From Humitalea rosea (GTDB taxonomy: Bacteria > Pseudomonadota > Alphaproteobacteria > Acetobacterales > Acetobacteraceae), in NCBI RefSeq assembly GCF_003253705.1, contig NZ_QKYU01000007.1, positions 124,001 through 188,000 of the forward strand: a DNA stretch of 64,000 nt, given 5' to 3'. Of the stretch, positions 18,596 to 27,105 are shown one piece after another. The notes beneath the pieces are model-generated. The model was not told where the DNA came from. It saw only the letters and a program-made list of their open reading frames with translations, and searched no databases. Each line of letters begins with the position of its first letter. The stretch's first letter is position 1. The position numbers and the translations under genes are program-made.

Positions 18596-20446
18596 ATGAG
18601 CGCCAGTACCAGTGTCCCCCTGCGCAACGTCGCCATTATCGCGCACGTCGATCACGGCAAGACCACCTTGGTCGACCAGCTTCTGAAGCAGGCCGGCGCC
18701 TTCCGCACCAATCAGGTGGTGGCGGAACGCGCGATGGACCGCAATGATCTGGAGCGCGAGCGCGGCATCACCATCCTGGCCAAGTGCACGGCCGTGGACT
18801 GGAAGGGCGTGAAGATCAACATCGTCGATACCCCCGGCCACGCCGATTTCGGCGGTGAGGTGGAGCGCATCCTCTCGATGGTCGATGGCGCCATCGTGCT
18901 GGTCGATGCCGCCGAGGGCGTGCTGCCGCAGACCAAGTTCGTGCTGACCAAGGCCCTGGCCCGCGGCATCCGCCCGATGGTCGTGGTCAACAAGGTCGAT
19001 CGCCAGGACGCGCGCCCGGACGACGTCCACAACGAGATGTTCGACCTGTTCGCCGCCCTCGGCGCGGACGACAACCAGCTCGACTTCCCGATGCTCTTCG
19101 CCTCCGGCCGCCAGGGCTGGGCCGATGCGACGATGGACGGGCCGCGCAAGGACCTGTCGGCGATGTTCGACCTGATCGTGAGCCATGTGCCGGCGCCGGG
19201 CCTCGACCCCTCGCTGCCCTTCGCCATGAACGCCGCGATCCTGGAGGCCGACCCGTTCCTGGGCCGCATCCTGACCGGGCGCATCGAGCAGGGCACCGCG
19301 CGGCTGAACATGCCGGTGCGCGTGCTGCACTCCGACGGCACGATCATCGAGACCGGGCGCCTGACCAAGCTGCTGACCTTCAGCGGGCTGGACCGGGTGG
19401 TGGTGGAAACCGCCGAGGCGGGTGACATCGTCGCCATCGCCGGGCTGTCCTCCGCGACCATTCCCGACACCATCGCCGACCCCTCGATCACCGAGCCGCT
19501 GCCTTCGGTCCCGGTCGATCCGCCGACCCTGTCCATGACCTTCCGCATCAACGACGGCCCCCTGGGCGGTCGCGAGGGCAAGAAGGTCACCAGCCGGCAG
19601 ATCCGCGAGCGGCTGCTGAAGGAAATCGAGAGCAACGTCGCCATCAAGGTGACGATGTCCTCGGAGAACGACGCCTTCGAGGTCGCCGGCCGTGGCGAGC
19701 TTCAGCTCGGCGTGCTGATCGAGCAGATGCGCCGCGAAGGGTTCGAGCTGACCATCGGCCGCCCCCGCGTGCTGATGCAGACCAACCCCGAGACCGGCGA
19801 GCGCGAGGAGCCCTTCGAGGAGGCCCTGGTGGACGTCGATGAGGAATATTCCGGCGTTGTCGTCCAGAAGCTGAGCCTCCGAAAAGGCCAGTTGCAGGAC
19901 ATGCGGCCCTCGGGCGGCAACAAGCAGCGCCTGACCTTCCTCATCCCCTCCCGCGGGCTGATCGGCTACCATGGCGAGTTCCTGACCGACACGCGCGGCA
20001 CGGGCATCATGAACCGGCTGTTCCACGGGTATCTGCCCTTCGCCGGGCCGATCGAGGGGCGCCGCAACGGCAGCCTGATCTCGAACTCCGATGGCGAGGC
20101 GATCCAGTACGCGCTGTTCTCGTTGCAGGATCGTGGCACGCTGTTCGTCGATCCGGGCGTGAAGGTCTACGTGGGCCTGATCCTCGGCGAGCACAGCCGG
20201 GACAACGACCTGGACGTGAACCCGATCAAGGAAAAGAAGCTGACCAACATCCGTGCCGCCGGCAAGGATGAGGCCCTGCTGCTGATCCCGCCGCGCCGCA
20301 TGAACCTGGAGCAGGCGATCGCCTATATCGAGGAAGACGAGCTGGTGGAGGTGACGCCCTCGGCCGTTCGCCTGCGCAAGCGCTACCTCGACCCGAACGA
20401 GCGCAAGAAGCATGCGCGCCGGTCGGAAGCCACCGAAGCGGCATAA
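18596..20446 (+). CDS. typA: Ribosome-associated translational GTPase TypA/BipA
   Basis: A 616-residue translation-factor GTPase that acts on the ribosome in stress and low-temperature growth and in 50S assembly. G1 is AHVDHGKT at residues 16-23, with DTPGHADF and NKVD following. Elongation-factor-type domains II, III and V, and the C-terminal TypA-specific domain, come next (RNGSLISNSDGEAIQYALF). Length is normal. AGGAGAG lies before the ATG. A toxin-antitoxin pair begins directly downstream. Confidence 0.97.
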   Translation: MSASTSVPLRNVAIIAHVDHGKTTLVDQLLKQAGAFRTNQVVAERAMDRNDLERERGITILAKCTAVDWKGVKINIVDTPGHADFGGEVERILSMVDGAIVLVDAAEGVLPQTKFVLTKALARGIRPMVVVNKVDRQDARPDDVHNEMFDLFAALGADDNQLDFPMLFASGRQGWADATMDGPRKDLSAMFDLIVSHVPAPGLDPSLPFAMNAAILEADPFLGRILTGRIEQGTARLNMPVRVLHSDGTIIETGRLTKLLTFSGLDRVVVETAEAGDIVAIAGLSSATIPDTIADPSITEPLPSVPVDPPTLSMTFRINDGPLGGREGKKVTSRQIRERLLKEIESNVAIKVTMSSENDAFEVAGRGELQLGVLIEQMRREGFELTIGRPRVLMQTNPETGEREEPFEEALVDVDEEYSGVVVQKLSLRKGQLQDMRPSGGNKQRLTFLIPSRGLIGYHGEFLTDTRGTGIMNRLFHGYLPFAGPIEGRRNGSLISNSDGEAIQYALFSLQDRGTLFVDPGVKVYVGLILGEHSRDNDLDVNPIKEKKLTNIRAAGKDEALLLIPPRRMNLEQAIAYIEEDELVEVTPSAVRLRKRYLDPNERKKHARRSEATEAA

Positions 20447-20470
20447 TACCGGCTGCTTGAATTCCTTTGT

Positions 20471-20503
20471 GGCGATATGCACATCGATGATATGCATATC
20501 GCC
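20471..20503. promoter_or_regulatory. Perfect 11-bp inverted repeat, likely antitoxin operator
   Basis: GGCGATATGCA (20471-20481) and TGCATATCGCC (20493-20503) are exact reverse complements separated by 11 nt, and the spacer contains the palindrome CATCGATG. The right arm ends exactly where the preferred antitoxin ATG (20504) begins. Antitoxins of this class usually repress their own operon by binding such repeats, so I infer an autoregulatory operator. Confidence 0.65.
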
Positions 20504-20872
20504 ATGAACGCCGTTTTCCCCATCGACGCCATCCGCCAGGGCCTTCCGGCCGAGGCCGCCGACGCCCCGATCGCCGCCGGCCGGTTGACCGCCGCCGAAC
20601 TCGACCGGCTGGCGATCCCCCGCAAGACGCTGGCCCATCGCCGCGCCTTGGGGCGGTTGACGCCTGAGCAGTCGGACCGCCTGGTTCGCATCCTGCGCGT
20701 CATCGACTTCACCGAGCAGACCTTCGCCGACCCCGCCCGCGCCCATGCCTGGCTGCGGCGCCCGACCACGGCGCTGGGCGGCGAGGCGCCGCTGGATTTG
20801 CTGGATACCGACCCCGGCGCGCGCCAGGTCGAGAGCCTGCTCGGCCGCATCGCGCATGGGATCGCCGCCTGA
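20504..20872 (+). CDS. Xre/MbcA/ParS family antitoxin
   Basis: A 122-residue antitoxin. The N-terminal half is a Xre-like helix-turn-helix region (RLTAAELDRLAIPRKTLAHR). The C-terminal toxin-binding domain (DUF2384) is clear: HAWLRRPTTALGGEAPLDLL at residues 81-100, then GARQVESLLGRIAHG. Two in-frame ATGs upstream (20477, 20492) lie inside an 11-bp inverted repeat that is more likely an operator, so I start at 20504. The end overlaps the RES toxin by 17 bp, the usual layout of these pairs. Confidence 0.88.
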   Translation: MNAVFPIDAIRQGLPAEAADAPIAAGRLTAAELDRLAIPRKTLAHRRALGRLTPEQSDRLVRILRVIDFTEQTFADPARAHAWLRRPTTALGGEAPLDLLDTDPGARQVESLLGRIAHGIAA

Positions 20873-21308
20873 GGCGTGTCGCTTGATTGGGGCCTGGCGC
20901 CTCTGCCGCGCCCCTTATGCCGATCTGACCGGGGCCGGCGCGCTGGCCTGGGGCGGGCGCTGGAACAGCCCCGGCCGGGCCGTGGTCTATGCCGCCGACC
21001 ATCCGGCGCTGGCGGTGCTGGAGGTGCGGGTGCACCTCGACCTGCCGCCCGAACTCATCCCCGCCGATTACGTGCTGCTGCGGCTGTCGCTGCCCAAGGC
21101 CGAAACCATCCCTTCCCTGCCTGAGGACCCTCGCGCGCTGGGCGATGCCTGGCTGGCGGAGGGCCGTTCGCCGGTGCTGCGGGTGCCGAGCGTGATCGTG
21201 CCCGGCGCCTGGACCCTGCTGCTGAACCCGCGTCACCCGCAGGCGGCGGAAGCGGCGATCCTGGAACAGGTGCCCTTCAGCTTCGACCGCCGGCTCTGGG
21301 CGGGTTAG
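20856..21308 (+). CDS. RES-domain toxin (NAD+-degrading or ADP-ribosylating)
   Basis: A 150-residue RES-domain protein. RES toxins break down NAD+ by phosphorolysis or modify targets by ADP-ribosylation. The signature is intact: WRLCRAPYADL near the start, GGRWN with Arg35, VVYAA with Tyr45, LEVRVHL with Glu56, and NPRHP near the C terminus. The start is the ATG at 20856 inside the antitoxin gene; a TTG at 20884 is possible. Since the conserved residues are present, the toxin is predicted to be active. Confidence 0.88.
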   Translation: MGSPPEACRLIGAWRLCRAPYADLTGAGALAWGGRWNSPGRAVVYAADHPALAVLEVRVHLDLPPELIPADYVLLRLSLPKAETIPSLPEDPRALGDAWLAEGRSPVLRVPSVIVPGAWTLLLNPRHPQAAEAAILEQVPFSFDRRLWAG

Positions 21309-21339
21309 CCTCCCCGGACAGGCTGATTTATGGGCAATG

Positions 21340-21400
21340 GGGAAGGCCCAGGAAACTCGGTTTCCTGGTGGGAGGGTGTGGGAGGGCAAGCCCTCCCGCT
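21340..21400. repeat. Interspersed double-hairpin repeat, family B copy 1
   Basis: Two perfect hairpins: CCAGGAAAC (21348-21356) with GTTTCCTGG (21360-21368), and GGGAGGGC (21380-21387) with GCCCTCCC (21390-21397). The 60-bp block recurs in inverted orientation at 43707-43770. It sits between the convergent RES toxin and thioesterase genes, where it could terminate transcription from both sides. Confidence 0.7.
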
Positions 21401-21408
21401 TCTCCAGG

Positions 21409-21831
21409 TCAGGGCGCCACGCCTTCCGGATTCTCGCTGCCCTTGCGCCACTTATGCGTGCTCGCCCCGAAGGCGACGACCTTGCCCGCGGCGTCCAGGA
21501 CCTCGGTGCGGCAGAAGAACAGGCTGCGCCCGGCGGTGACGATGCGGCCCTCGGCGGTGACGCGGCCGGCGGTGATTTGGCCGGTGAAGCGGCAATCCAG
21601 ATCCACCGTCACCGCGCGGCGCAGATTGCCGGGCACGGTGCAATGCAGCCCGGAGAAGGCGGCCGCCTGGTCGATCAGCGACAGGATCAGCCCGCCATGG
21701 GCGATGCCGCTGCGGTTGAAGTGCTGCGGCCCGACCTCGCAGGCCATGCGGGCGAAGCCCTGTTCCCAATCGACCAGCGTGAGGCCGAGCAGGTCGTGGA
21801 AGGGCGAGTGCGCGGGATCTTCGTGGAGCAT
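21409..21831 (-). CDS. PaaI-family hotdog thioesterase
   Basis: A 140-residue single hotdog-fold protein. The signature HGGLILSLIDQAAAF and the following VTVDLDCRFTGQITAGRVTAEG match the PaaI/YdiI group of acyl-CoA thioesterases. The likely base is in the HGGLILSLID region. Substrate is unknown. I chose the ATG at 21831 because the upstream open frame overlaps motA and encodes Arg/Ser-rich sequence. motA is 31 bp upstream on the same strand, but a shared role is not evident. Confidence 0.82.
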   Translation of the reverse strand: MLHEDPAHSPFHDLLGLTLVDWEQGFARMACEVGPQHFNRSGIAHGGLILSLIDQAAAFSGLHCTVPGNLRRAVTVDLDCRFTGQITAGRVTAEGRIVTAGRSLFFCRTEVLDAAGKVVAFGASTHKWRKGSENPEGVAP

Positions 21832-21862
21832 GCAACCCGGTTGCCCGGCCCGGTTTCCCGCG

Positions 21863-22729
21863 TCAAGCGATCTGCAACTCCTGCAGCGCGGATTCCAGGT
21901 CCTGGAAGCTCGGCATGCTGTGGGTGGGCGCGACCTTGCGCCCGGTCTCGACCGCGACCTGCGGCGCATTGCCGTGCAGATGCGCGACCAGCACGGCGCG
22001 GATGACCTCGTAGTATTTGCACTCCTCCTCCACCACGCCTTTCAGCCGCGCGGCCATCGGCCCCATCATCCCATAGGCCAGCAGCACGCCGAGGAAGGTG
22101 CCGACCAGCGCGCCGCCGATCATGCCGCCGAGCACCGCCGGCGGCTGGTCGATCGAGGCCATGGTCTTGATGACGCCGAGCACCGCGGCGACGATGCCGA
22201 GTGCCGGCAGGGCGTCCGCGACATTCTGCATGGCGTGGGAGGGGTGCATCTCCTCCTCCTTGATCTTCTTCAACTCGCGCCCGATCACATCCTCGATCTG
22301 GTGCGGGTCGTCGGCGTTCATGCCGACCATGCGCAAATAGTCGCAGATCAGCGTGATGGCGTGGTGGTCGCCGGCGATCTTGGGGAATTTCTGGAAGGCG
22401 GTGCTGTCCTCCGGCTTCTCGATATGCGCTTCCAGCGCCATCGCGCCCTTGGTCTGCGCCAGGCGCACGAACCAATAGAGCAGCGACAGCAGATCGACGT
22501 AGTCGGCGCGGTGGAAGCGGCAGCCCTTCAGCAGCTTGCCGAAGGAGGCGAGCGTGTGTTTCAGGTCATGCATCGAGTTCGACATCACGAAGGCGCCGAT
22601 CGCGGCCCCGCCGATGCTCAGCATCTCATGCGGCAGCGAATGCATGATGATGTCGAACTTGCCGCCCGCGATGGTGTAGCCGCCGAAGACGGTGAGCAGC
22701 AGGAAGACCAGGCCCCCGATGGTGGTCAT
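21863..22729 (-). CDS. motA: Flagellar motor stator protein MotA
   Basis: A 288-residue MotA with four membrane helices and a large cytosolic loop. Start MTTIGGLVFLLLTVFGGYTIAGG, the loop helix YWFVRLAQTKGAMALEAHIE with the charged residues that contact FliG, and PALGIVAAVLGVIKTM with GGMIGGALVGTFLGVLLAYG are canonical. With MotB it forms the proton channel of the flagellar motor. It lies 10 bp downstream of motB, the reverse of the usual motA-motB order. No other flagellar gene is visible. Confidence 0.95.
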   Translation of the reverse strand: MTTIGGLVFLLLTVFGGYTIAGGKFDIIMHSLPHEMLSIGGAAIGAFVMSNSMHDLKHTLASFGKLLKGCRFHRADYVDLLSLLYWFVRLAQTKGAMALEAHIEKPEDSTAFQKFPKIAGDHHAITLICDYLRMVGMNADDPHQIEDVIGRELKKIKEEEMHPSHAMQNVADALPALGIVAAVLGVIKTMASIDQPPAVLGGMIGGALVGTFLGVLLAYGMMGPMAARLKGVVEEECKYYEVIRAVLVAHLHGNAPQVAVETGRKVAPTHSMPSFQDLESALQELQIA

Positions 22730-22739
22730 GGCATGCGGC

Positions 22740-23783
22740 TCATCGGTGCATGGTCCCTGGCGGCGGGGGTTGCCGCAGCAACGTGATGGCCACGCGCCGG
22801 TTGGCGGCGGCGGTGGGGTCGGCCGGCAGCAGCGGATCGCGATCGGCCATGCCGGCGACCGAGCGCAGCCGCGATTCCTCCACCCCGCTGTCCGTCAGCA
22901 GCCGCCGCGCCGCATTGGCGCGATCCGCCGAGAGGTCCCAGTTGCTGCGGTCCTGGCCACGGAAGGGCGTCGCATCGGTATGGCCGGTGACGGCGACCGC
23001 ATTCGGCACGGGGGCGATGATCTGCGCGACGCGCTGGAACAGCAGCCGGGCGCGATCATTGGCCACGGCGCTGCCAAGCGCGAAGAGCGGCTGGCGGTCC
23101 GCATCCAGCAACTGGATGCGCAAGCCCTCCGGCACCAGCTCCACCATCATCTGGCGCGCGAGATCGGCCAGGGCCGGGTCGGCCGCGACGCTGTCGCGCA
23201 ACTGCCCGGCCAGATGTTCCAGCGCGGCACGGTCGCGGCGTTCGGCCTCGGCGCGGATCGCCGCATCGGTCTGGTTCCGCAGATCGGCGGCCTCGCCTTG
23301 CCGTTGCAGCGGCTGGGCCTCGGTCGCCTCGCCCTCCGGCCCCTCCAGCCGCTGCGTGGTGCGGGCCTCGGCGTCCTCGCTGCCCTCGGGCCCGTCGCGG
23401 CGGGGGACGGGGCGGATCGCGACCTCGGTGTCGTCCTCGTATTCGACATCCTGCACCACGGGGCGCGGGCCTTGCTCGACGCGGATGGCGCCGGTGGTGC
23501 TCGCCATCTCGCCCGCCTCATTCGGCGTGCGGCCACCGAAGGGCTCGCCCGAACCCGTGGTGCTGCGCCCCAGCACATTGGTCGGCGCGAAGTAATCGGC
23601 GAGGCCGCGGCGCTGTTCCTCGGTCGTCGCGTTCAGCAGCCACATCAGCAGGAAGAAGGCCATCATGGCCGTCACGAAATCGGCGTAGGCGACCTTCCAC
23701 GCGCCGCCGTGGTGGCCGCCCTCGACCACCTCCTCGCGCTTGATGACGATGGTGACGCCATCGCCCTTGCCCTTTTTCGCCAT
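22740..23783 (-). CDS. motB: Flagellar motor stator protein MotB
   Basis: A 347-residue MotB. A short basic head precedes one membrane helix with the proton-carrying Asp35 (AYADFVTAMMAFFLLMWLL). A long acidic and Gln-rich linker (about residues 65-200) follows, then the OmpA-like peptidoglycan-binding domain (VTGHTDATPFRG, LSADRANAARRLL, ANRRVAITLLR). The linker is longer than in E. coli MotB. It is the first gene of the pair and motA follows 10 bp later. Confidence 0.95.
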   Translation of the reverse strand: MAKKGKGDGVTIVIKREEVVEGGHHGGAWKVAYADFVTAMMAFFLLMWLLNATTEEQRRGLADYFAPTNVLGRSTTGSGEPFGGRTPNEAGEMASTTGAIRVEQGPRPVVQDVEYEDDTEVAIRPVPRRDGPEGSEDAEARTTQRLEGPEGEATEAQPLQRQGEAADLRNQTDAAIRAEAERRDRAALEHLAGQLRDSVAADPALADLARQMMVELVPEGLRIQLLDADRQPLFALGSAVANDRARLLFQRVAQIIAPVPNAVAVTGHTDATPFRGQDRSNWDLSADRANAARRLLTDSGVEESRLRSVAGMADRDPLLPADPTAAANRRVAITLLRQPPPPGTMHR

Positions 23784-23929
23784 GGGTATCGCCTCTGTCC
23801 GGCGTCCTGCCGGCGCTCTTCAGGCAGTTAGCCGCGGCGCGCTTAATCCGCGGCTAACGCGGCCCGTTGACGCAGGCCCCCTCGCCACGCAGCCTCGTGC
23901 GCATGGCGGCGGAAAGGGAGACAGGAGCA

Positions 23930-24964
23930 ATGCCCGAAACGAGCGGCGTCCCGGCCCTGGCGGTGGAGGCCCCGGGGATGGAGCCGCACCCGGCGATGAA
24001 ACGCCGCGCGGCCCTGGGCCTGGCCCTGGGCGCGCTGGCGACCCCGGCCCTGGCGCAAGCGCCCTGGCCCAACCGCCCGATCCGGCTGATCGCCCCCGAC
24101 GCCCCCGGCAATGGCAATGACATCACCGCCCGGCTGCTGGCGCCGCAGTTCGAGGCGATGCTCGGCCAGCCCATGGTGGTGGACAACCGCCCCGGCGCCG
24201 GCGGCCGCATCGGGGTCGAGGCCGCCTGGCGCGCGGCGCCCGACGGCTATACCTTCCTGATCGGCAATGCCGGCTCCAACGGCATCAATGCCGCGATCTA
24301 CAAGGACCTGCCCTACGACCTCGTGACCGGCTTCCGGCCGATCTCGATGCTGGTCGCGGGGCCGAATGTGCTGGTGGTGAACCGCAGCACCTTCCCGGTC
24401 TCGGACGTGGCCAGCCTCGTCACGATGCTGAAGGCGCGGGGCGATGGCTATGCCTATGGCTCGGGCGGGGTCGGTTCCTCCGCCCATATGTCGATGGAGC
24501 TGTTCCGCCAGCGCGCGGGCTTCGTGGCCCTGCACATCCCCTATCGCGGCACCCCGGCGCTGGCGCAGGGGCTGATCACCGGCGATGCGCCGGTCGCCAT
24601 CGTCAACCTCGTGAACGTCATGCCCTTCATCCGCCGTGGCGAGATCGCGGCTTTGGCCGTCACCAGCCTGACCCGCTGGCCGGAACTGCCGGAGGTGCCG
24701 ACCCTGGATGAGAGCGACTACCCCGGCTTCGAGACCATGGCCTGGAACGGGTTGCTGGCGCCCCTCGGCACGCCGGAGCCGATCGTGGCGCGGATGCATG
24801 AAACGGTCCAGAAGATCGCCACCAACCCGATGATCGCCGACCGCGTCAAACTCCTGGGCGGGCAGCTTGTCGCCTCCACCCCCGACGAGTTCGCCGCCCG
24901 CATCGCGGCGGATGTGGCGAAATGGAGGGATGTGGCCCAGCGCGGCGACATTCGTGCTGAATGA
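23930..24964 (+). CDS. TctC/Bug-family periplasmic binding protein
   Basis: A 344-residue tripartite tricarboxylate transporter substrate-binding protein. A good AGGAGCA site precedes the ATG at 23930. That start puts 22 residues before the signal peptide proper (MKRRAALGLALGALATPALA, beginning at an ATG at 23996), so either start may be used. The mature protein shows WPNRPIRLIAPDAPGNGNDITAR and VVDNRPGAGGRIG, hallmarks of the Bug family. No TctA/TctB membrane genes are near. It precedes an enolase-superfamily gene by 10 bp, suggesting an organic-acid or acid-sugar ligand. Confidence 0.9.
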   Translation: MPETSGVPALAVEAPGMEPHPAMKRRAALGLALGALATPALAQAPWPNRPIRLIAPDAPGNGNDITARLLAPQFEAMLGQPMVVDNRPGAGGRIGVEAAWRAAPDGYTFLIGNAGSNGINAAIYKDLPYDLVTGFRPISMLVAGPNVLVVNRSTFPVSDVASLVTMLKARGDGYAYGSGGVGSSAHMSMELFRQRAGFVALHIPYRGTPALAQGLITGDAPVAIVNLVNVMPFIRRGEIAALAVTSLTRWPELPEVPTLDESDYPGFETMAWNGLLAPLGTPEPIVARMHETVQKIATNPMIADRVKLLGGQLVASTPDEFAARIAADVAKWRDVAQRGDIRAE

Positions 24965-24974
24965 GCCGGGCCGA

Positions 24975-26117
24975 ATGAGCACCATCGCCGAAGTCACCTT
25001 CCTAGGGGTCGCGGTGACCCCCCGGACCAACTGGTCCTTCCTCCGCGTCGAGGACAGCGAGGGCCGCATCGGCTGGGGCGAATGCACCCTGGCCGGCCAG
25101 GAAGCCCTGATGACGGCGGAGGCGGTGCGTCTGGCCGCCTCCGTGCGCGGCCAGAACACCGGGGACCGCAACCGGCTCTGCCGGCTGCTGCCCAACGCCC
25201 CGGGCGGGCTGATGGCCCATACCGTCCGCTCGGCCTTCGAGCAGGCGCTGTGGGATCTGGCGGGCCAGGCGGCGGGCCTGCCGATCCACGGCCTGCTGGG
25301 CGGGGCGCTGCGGGACACGATCCCGCTCTATGCCAATATCAACCGCGGCGTCTCGCCGCGCAGCCCGGAGGGCTTCGCCGCCGCCGCATTGCGCGCCGTC
25401 GCCGCCGGCTTCGCGGGCGTGAAACTGGCCCCCTTCGACCCCTATATCTGGGAGGAGCCGGACCGCGCCGCCTATGCCGAGGGCATCGCCCGCATCGCCG
25501 CCGTGCGGCAGGCCATCGGCCCCGATGTGGCGCTGATGGTCGATTGCCACTGGCGCTTCAGCCCCGGGGGCGCGGCGGCCCTGGTCCGGGATGTCGCGCC
25601 CTATGCGCTGTTCTGGCTGGAATGCCCGGTCGCCGAGGCCAATCACGCCGCCACCCGCCGCCTGCGCCATATGGCCAACGACCGGGGGATGCGGCTGGCG
25701 GGGGCGGAATCCCTCTGCGGCCTGGCCGCCTATGCCGACATCATCGAAGCCGGCTGCCATGACGTGCTGATGCCCGACATCAAGCACGCGGGCGGCCATG
25801 AGGAGATCCGTCGTATCGCCGCCCTTGCCTTGACCCGGGGGGTGGAGATCGCGCCCCACAACCCGACCGGCCCGGTCTGCCACGCGCAATCGCTGCACCT
25901 CTGCGCGACCTTGCCGAACCTGCTGCCGCTGGAGGTGCAGTTCGGCGAGACCGAGCGCTTCTTCTCTTTCGCGCCCGGCCATGACCTGCATTTTCGGGCG
26001 GGCAGCGCCAGCCTGCCGCAAGGGCCGGGCCTCGGCGTCATGCTGGACGAGGCCTGGGCGGCCACCTCGCCCTGGATCGCGGCCCAAAAACCCTGGCTCG
26101 ATCCGCGGTTGGGCTGA
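24975..26117 (+). CDS. Enolase-superfamily protein (mandelate racemase/galactonate dehydratase-like)
   Basis: A 380-residue enzyme of the mandelate racemase subgroup. The metal ligands read as Asp190 (VDCHWRF), Glu216 (LECPV) and Glu245 (AGAESLCG). A His-Asp dyad is present as Asp268 (MPDIKHAGG) and His295 (APHNPTGP), with Lys150 (VKLAPF) on the opposite face. This pattern resembles D-galactonate dehydratase and related acid-sugar dehydratases. The exact substrate is unknown. It sits between a TctC binding protein and an EamA transporter, overlapping the latter's start by 1 bp. Confidence 0.87.
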   Translation: MSTIAEVTFLGVAVTPRTNWSFLRVEDSEGRIGWGECTLAGQEALMTAEAVRLAASVRGQNTGDRNRLCRLLPNAPGGLMAHTVRSAFEQALWDLAGQAAGLPIHGLLGGALRDTIPLYANINRGVSPRSPEGFAAAALRAVAAGFAGVKLAPFDPYIWEEPDRAAYAEGIARIAAVRQAIGPDVALMVDCHWRFSPGGAAALVRDVAPYALFWLECPVAEANHAATRRLRHMANDRGMRLAGAESLCGLAAYADIIEAGCHDVLMPDIKHAGGHEEIRRIAALALTRGVEIAPHNPTGPVCHAQSLHLCATLPNLLPLEVQFGETERFFSFAPGHDLHFRAGSASLPQGPGLGVMLDEAWAATSPWIAAQKPWLDPRLG

Positions 26118-27028
26118 TGATCCCTCTTTGGATCGCGGTCACTCTCTCCGCGGCCTTGTTCCAGACCTGGAGGACGGCCTTGCAGCAGCGGCTGCGGGGC
26201 ATGCTCTCGGTCAATGGCGCGGCGGTCACGCGCTATCTCTATGGCGTGCCGGTGGGCGGCCTGCTGCTGGCGGGCTATGCCGGGGTGACGGGCCAGAGCC
26301 CGCCCGCGATCGGCGACCCGGTCTTCCTCGCGCTTTGCGCCGGCGGCGGGCTGATGCAGATCCTCGGCACCAATGCGCTGATCGCCTCCTTCGGCTCGCG
26401 CGGGTTCACCGTCGGCACCGCCTATGCCAAGACCGAGGCGATGCAGGCGGCGGTGCTGGCGCTGGTGCTGCTGGGCGAGAACCTGTCGCCCCTGTCCTGG
26501 GGCGGCATCGCGGTCGGGATCTCAGGGGTGCTCTACCTCTCGCTGGCCGGGCGGGCGATGACGCCGGCGAGCCTGTGGGAGGCGACCCGGCAGCCCGCCG
26601 CCATGTATGGGCTGGCCGCCGGGGCGGGCTTCGCGCTGACCGCGGTCATCATCAAATCGGCCAATCTGCGGCTGGACCACCCCGATCCGGTGCTGCGGGC
26701 GCTGCTGGTGCTGGTCGTCATCAACATCATGCAGACGGTGATGCAGGGCGGCTGGCTGCTCTGGCGAGAGCCGGCCGAGGCCACAAGGGTGCTGGCAAGC
26801 TGGCGGATCAGCATGAAGGTCGGCGCGCTCTCGGCGCTGGGCTCGGCCTGCTGGTTCACCGGCTTCGCGCTGGCGCCGGTCGCCTTGGTCCGCGCCCTGG
26901 GGCAGAGCGAGATGGTCTTCACCCTGCTGTTCAGCCGCTTCTACCTGAATGAGAGCTGGAAGCGGCAGGATGTGATCGGCGCCCTGCTGGTGGTGGCGGG
27001 CGTGGTGCTGGTGCTGGGGGGGCGGTGA
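26117..27028 (+). CDS. EamA/DMT-superfamily transporter
   Basis: A 303-residue inner-membrane protein with about ten helices in two halves, as in the drug/metabolite transporter superfamily. The first half ends near GGIAVGISGVLYLSLAG and the second has the equivalent DVIGALLVVAGVVLVLGG. Starts with a TGATG overlap to the enolase-superfamily gene, so the pair is likely one operon with the TctC gene. Direction of transport and substrate are unknown; export of a sugar-acid breakdown product is a guess. Confidence 0.87.
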   Translation: MIPLWIAVTLSAALFQTWRTALQQRLRGMLSVNGAAVTRYLYGVPVGGLLLAGYAGVTGQSPPAIGDPVFLALCAGGGLMQILGTNALIASFGSRGFTVGTAYAKTEAMQAAVLALVLLGENLSPLSWGGIAVGISGVLYLSLAGRAMTPASLWEATRQPAAMYGLAAGAGFALTAVIIKSANLRLDHPDPVLRALLVLVVINIMQTVMQGGWLLWREPAEATRVLASWRISMKVGALSALGSACWFTGFALAPVALVRALGQSEMVFTLLFSRFYLNESWKRQDVIGALLVVAGVVLVLGGR

Positions 27029-27105
27029 ATCGCAACAGTTTGCGGCTCGCAATCTGGATTCTTTGCACTATATTACCTCCAAGAAAGAATTGCCTGGAGA
27101 ACTCG

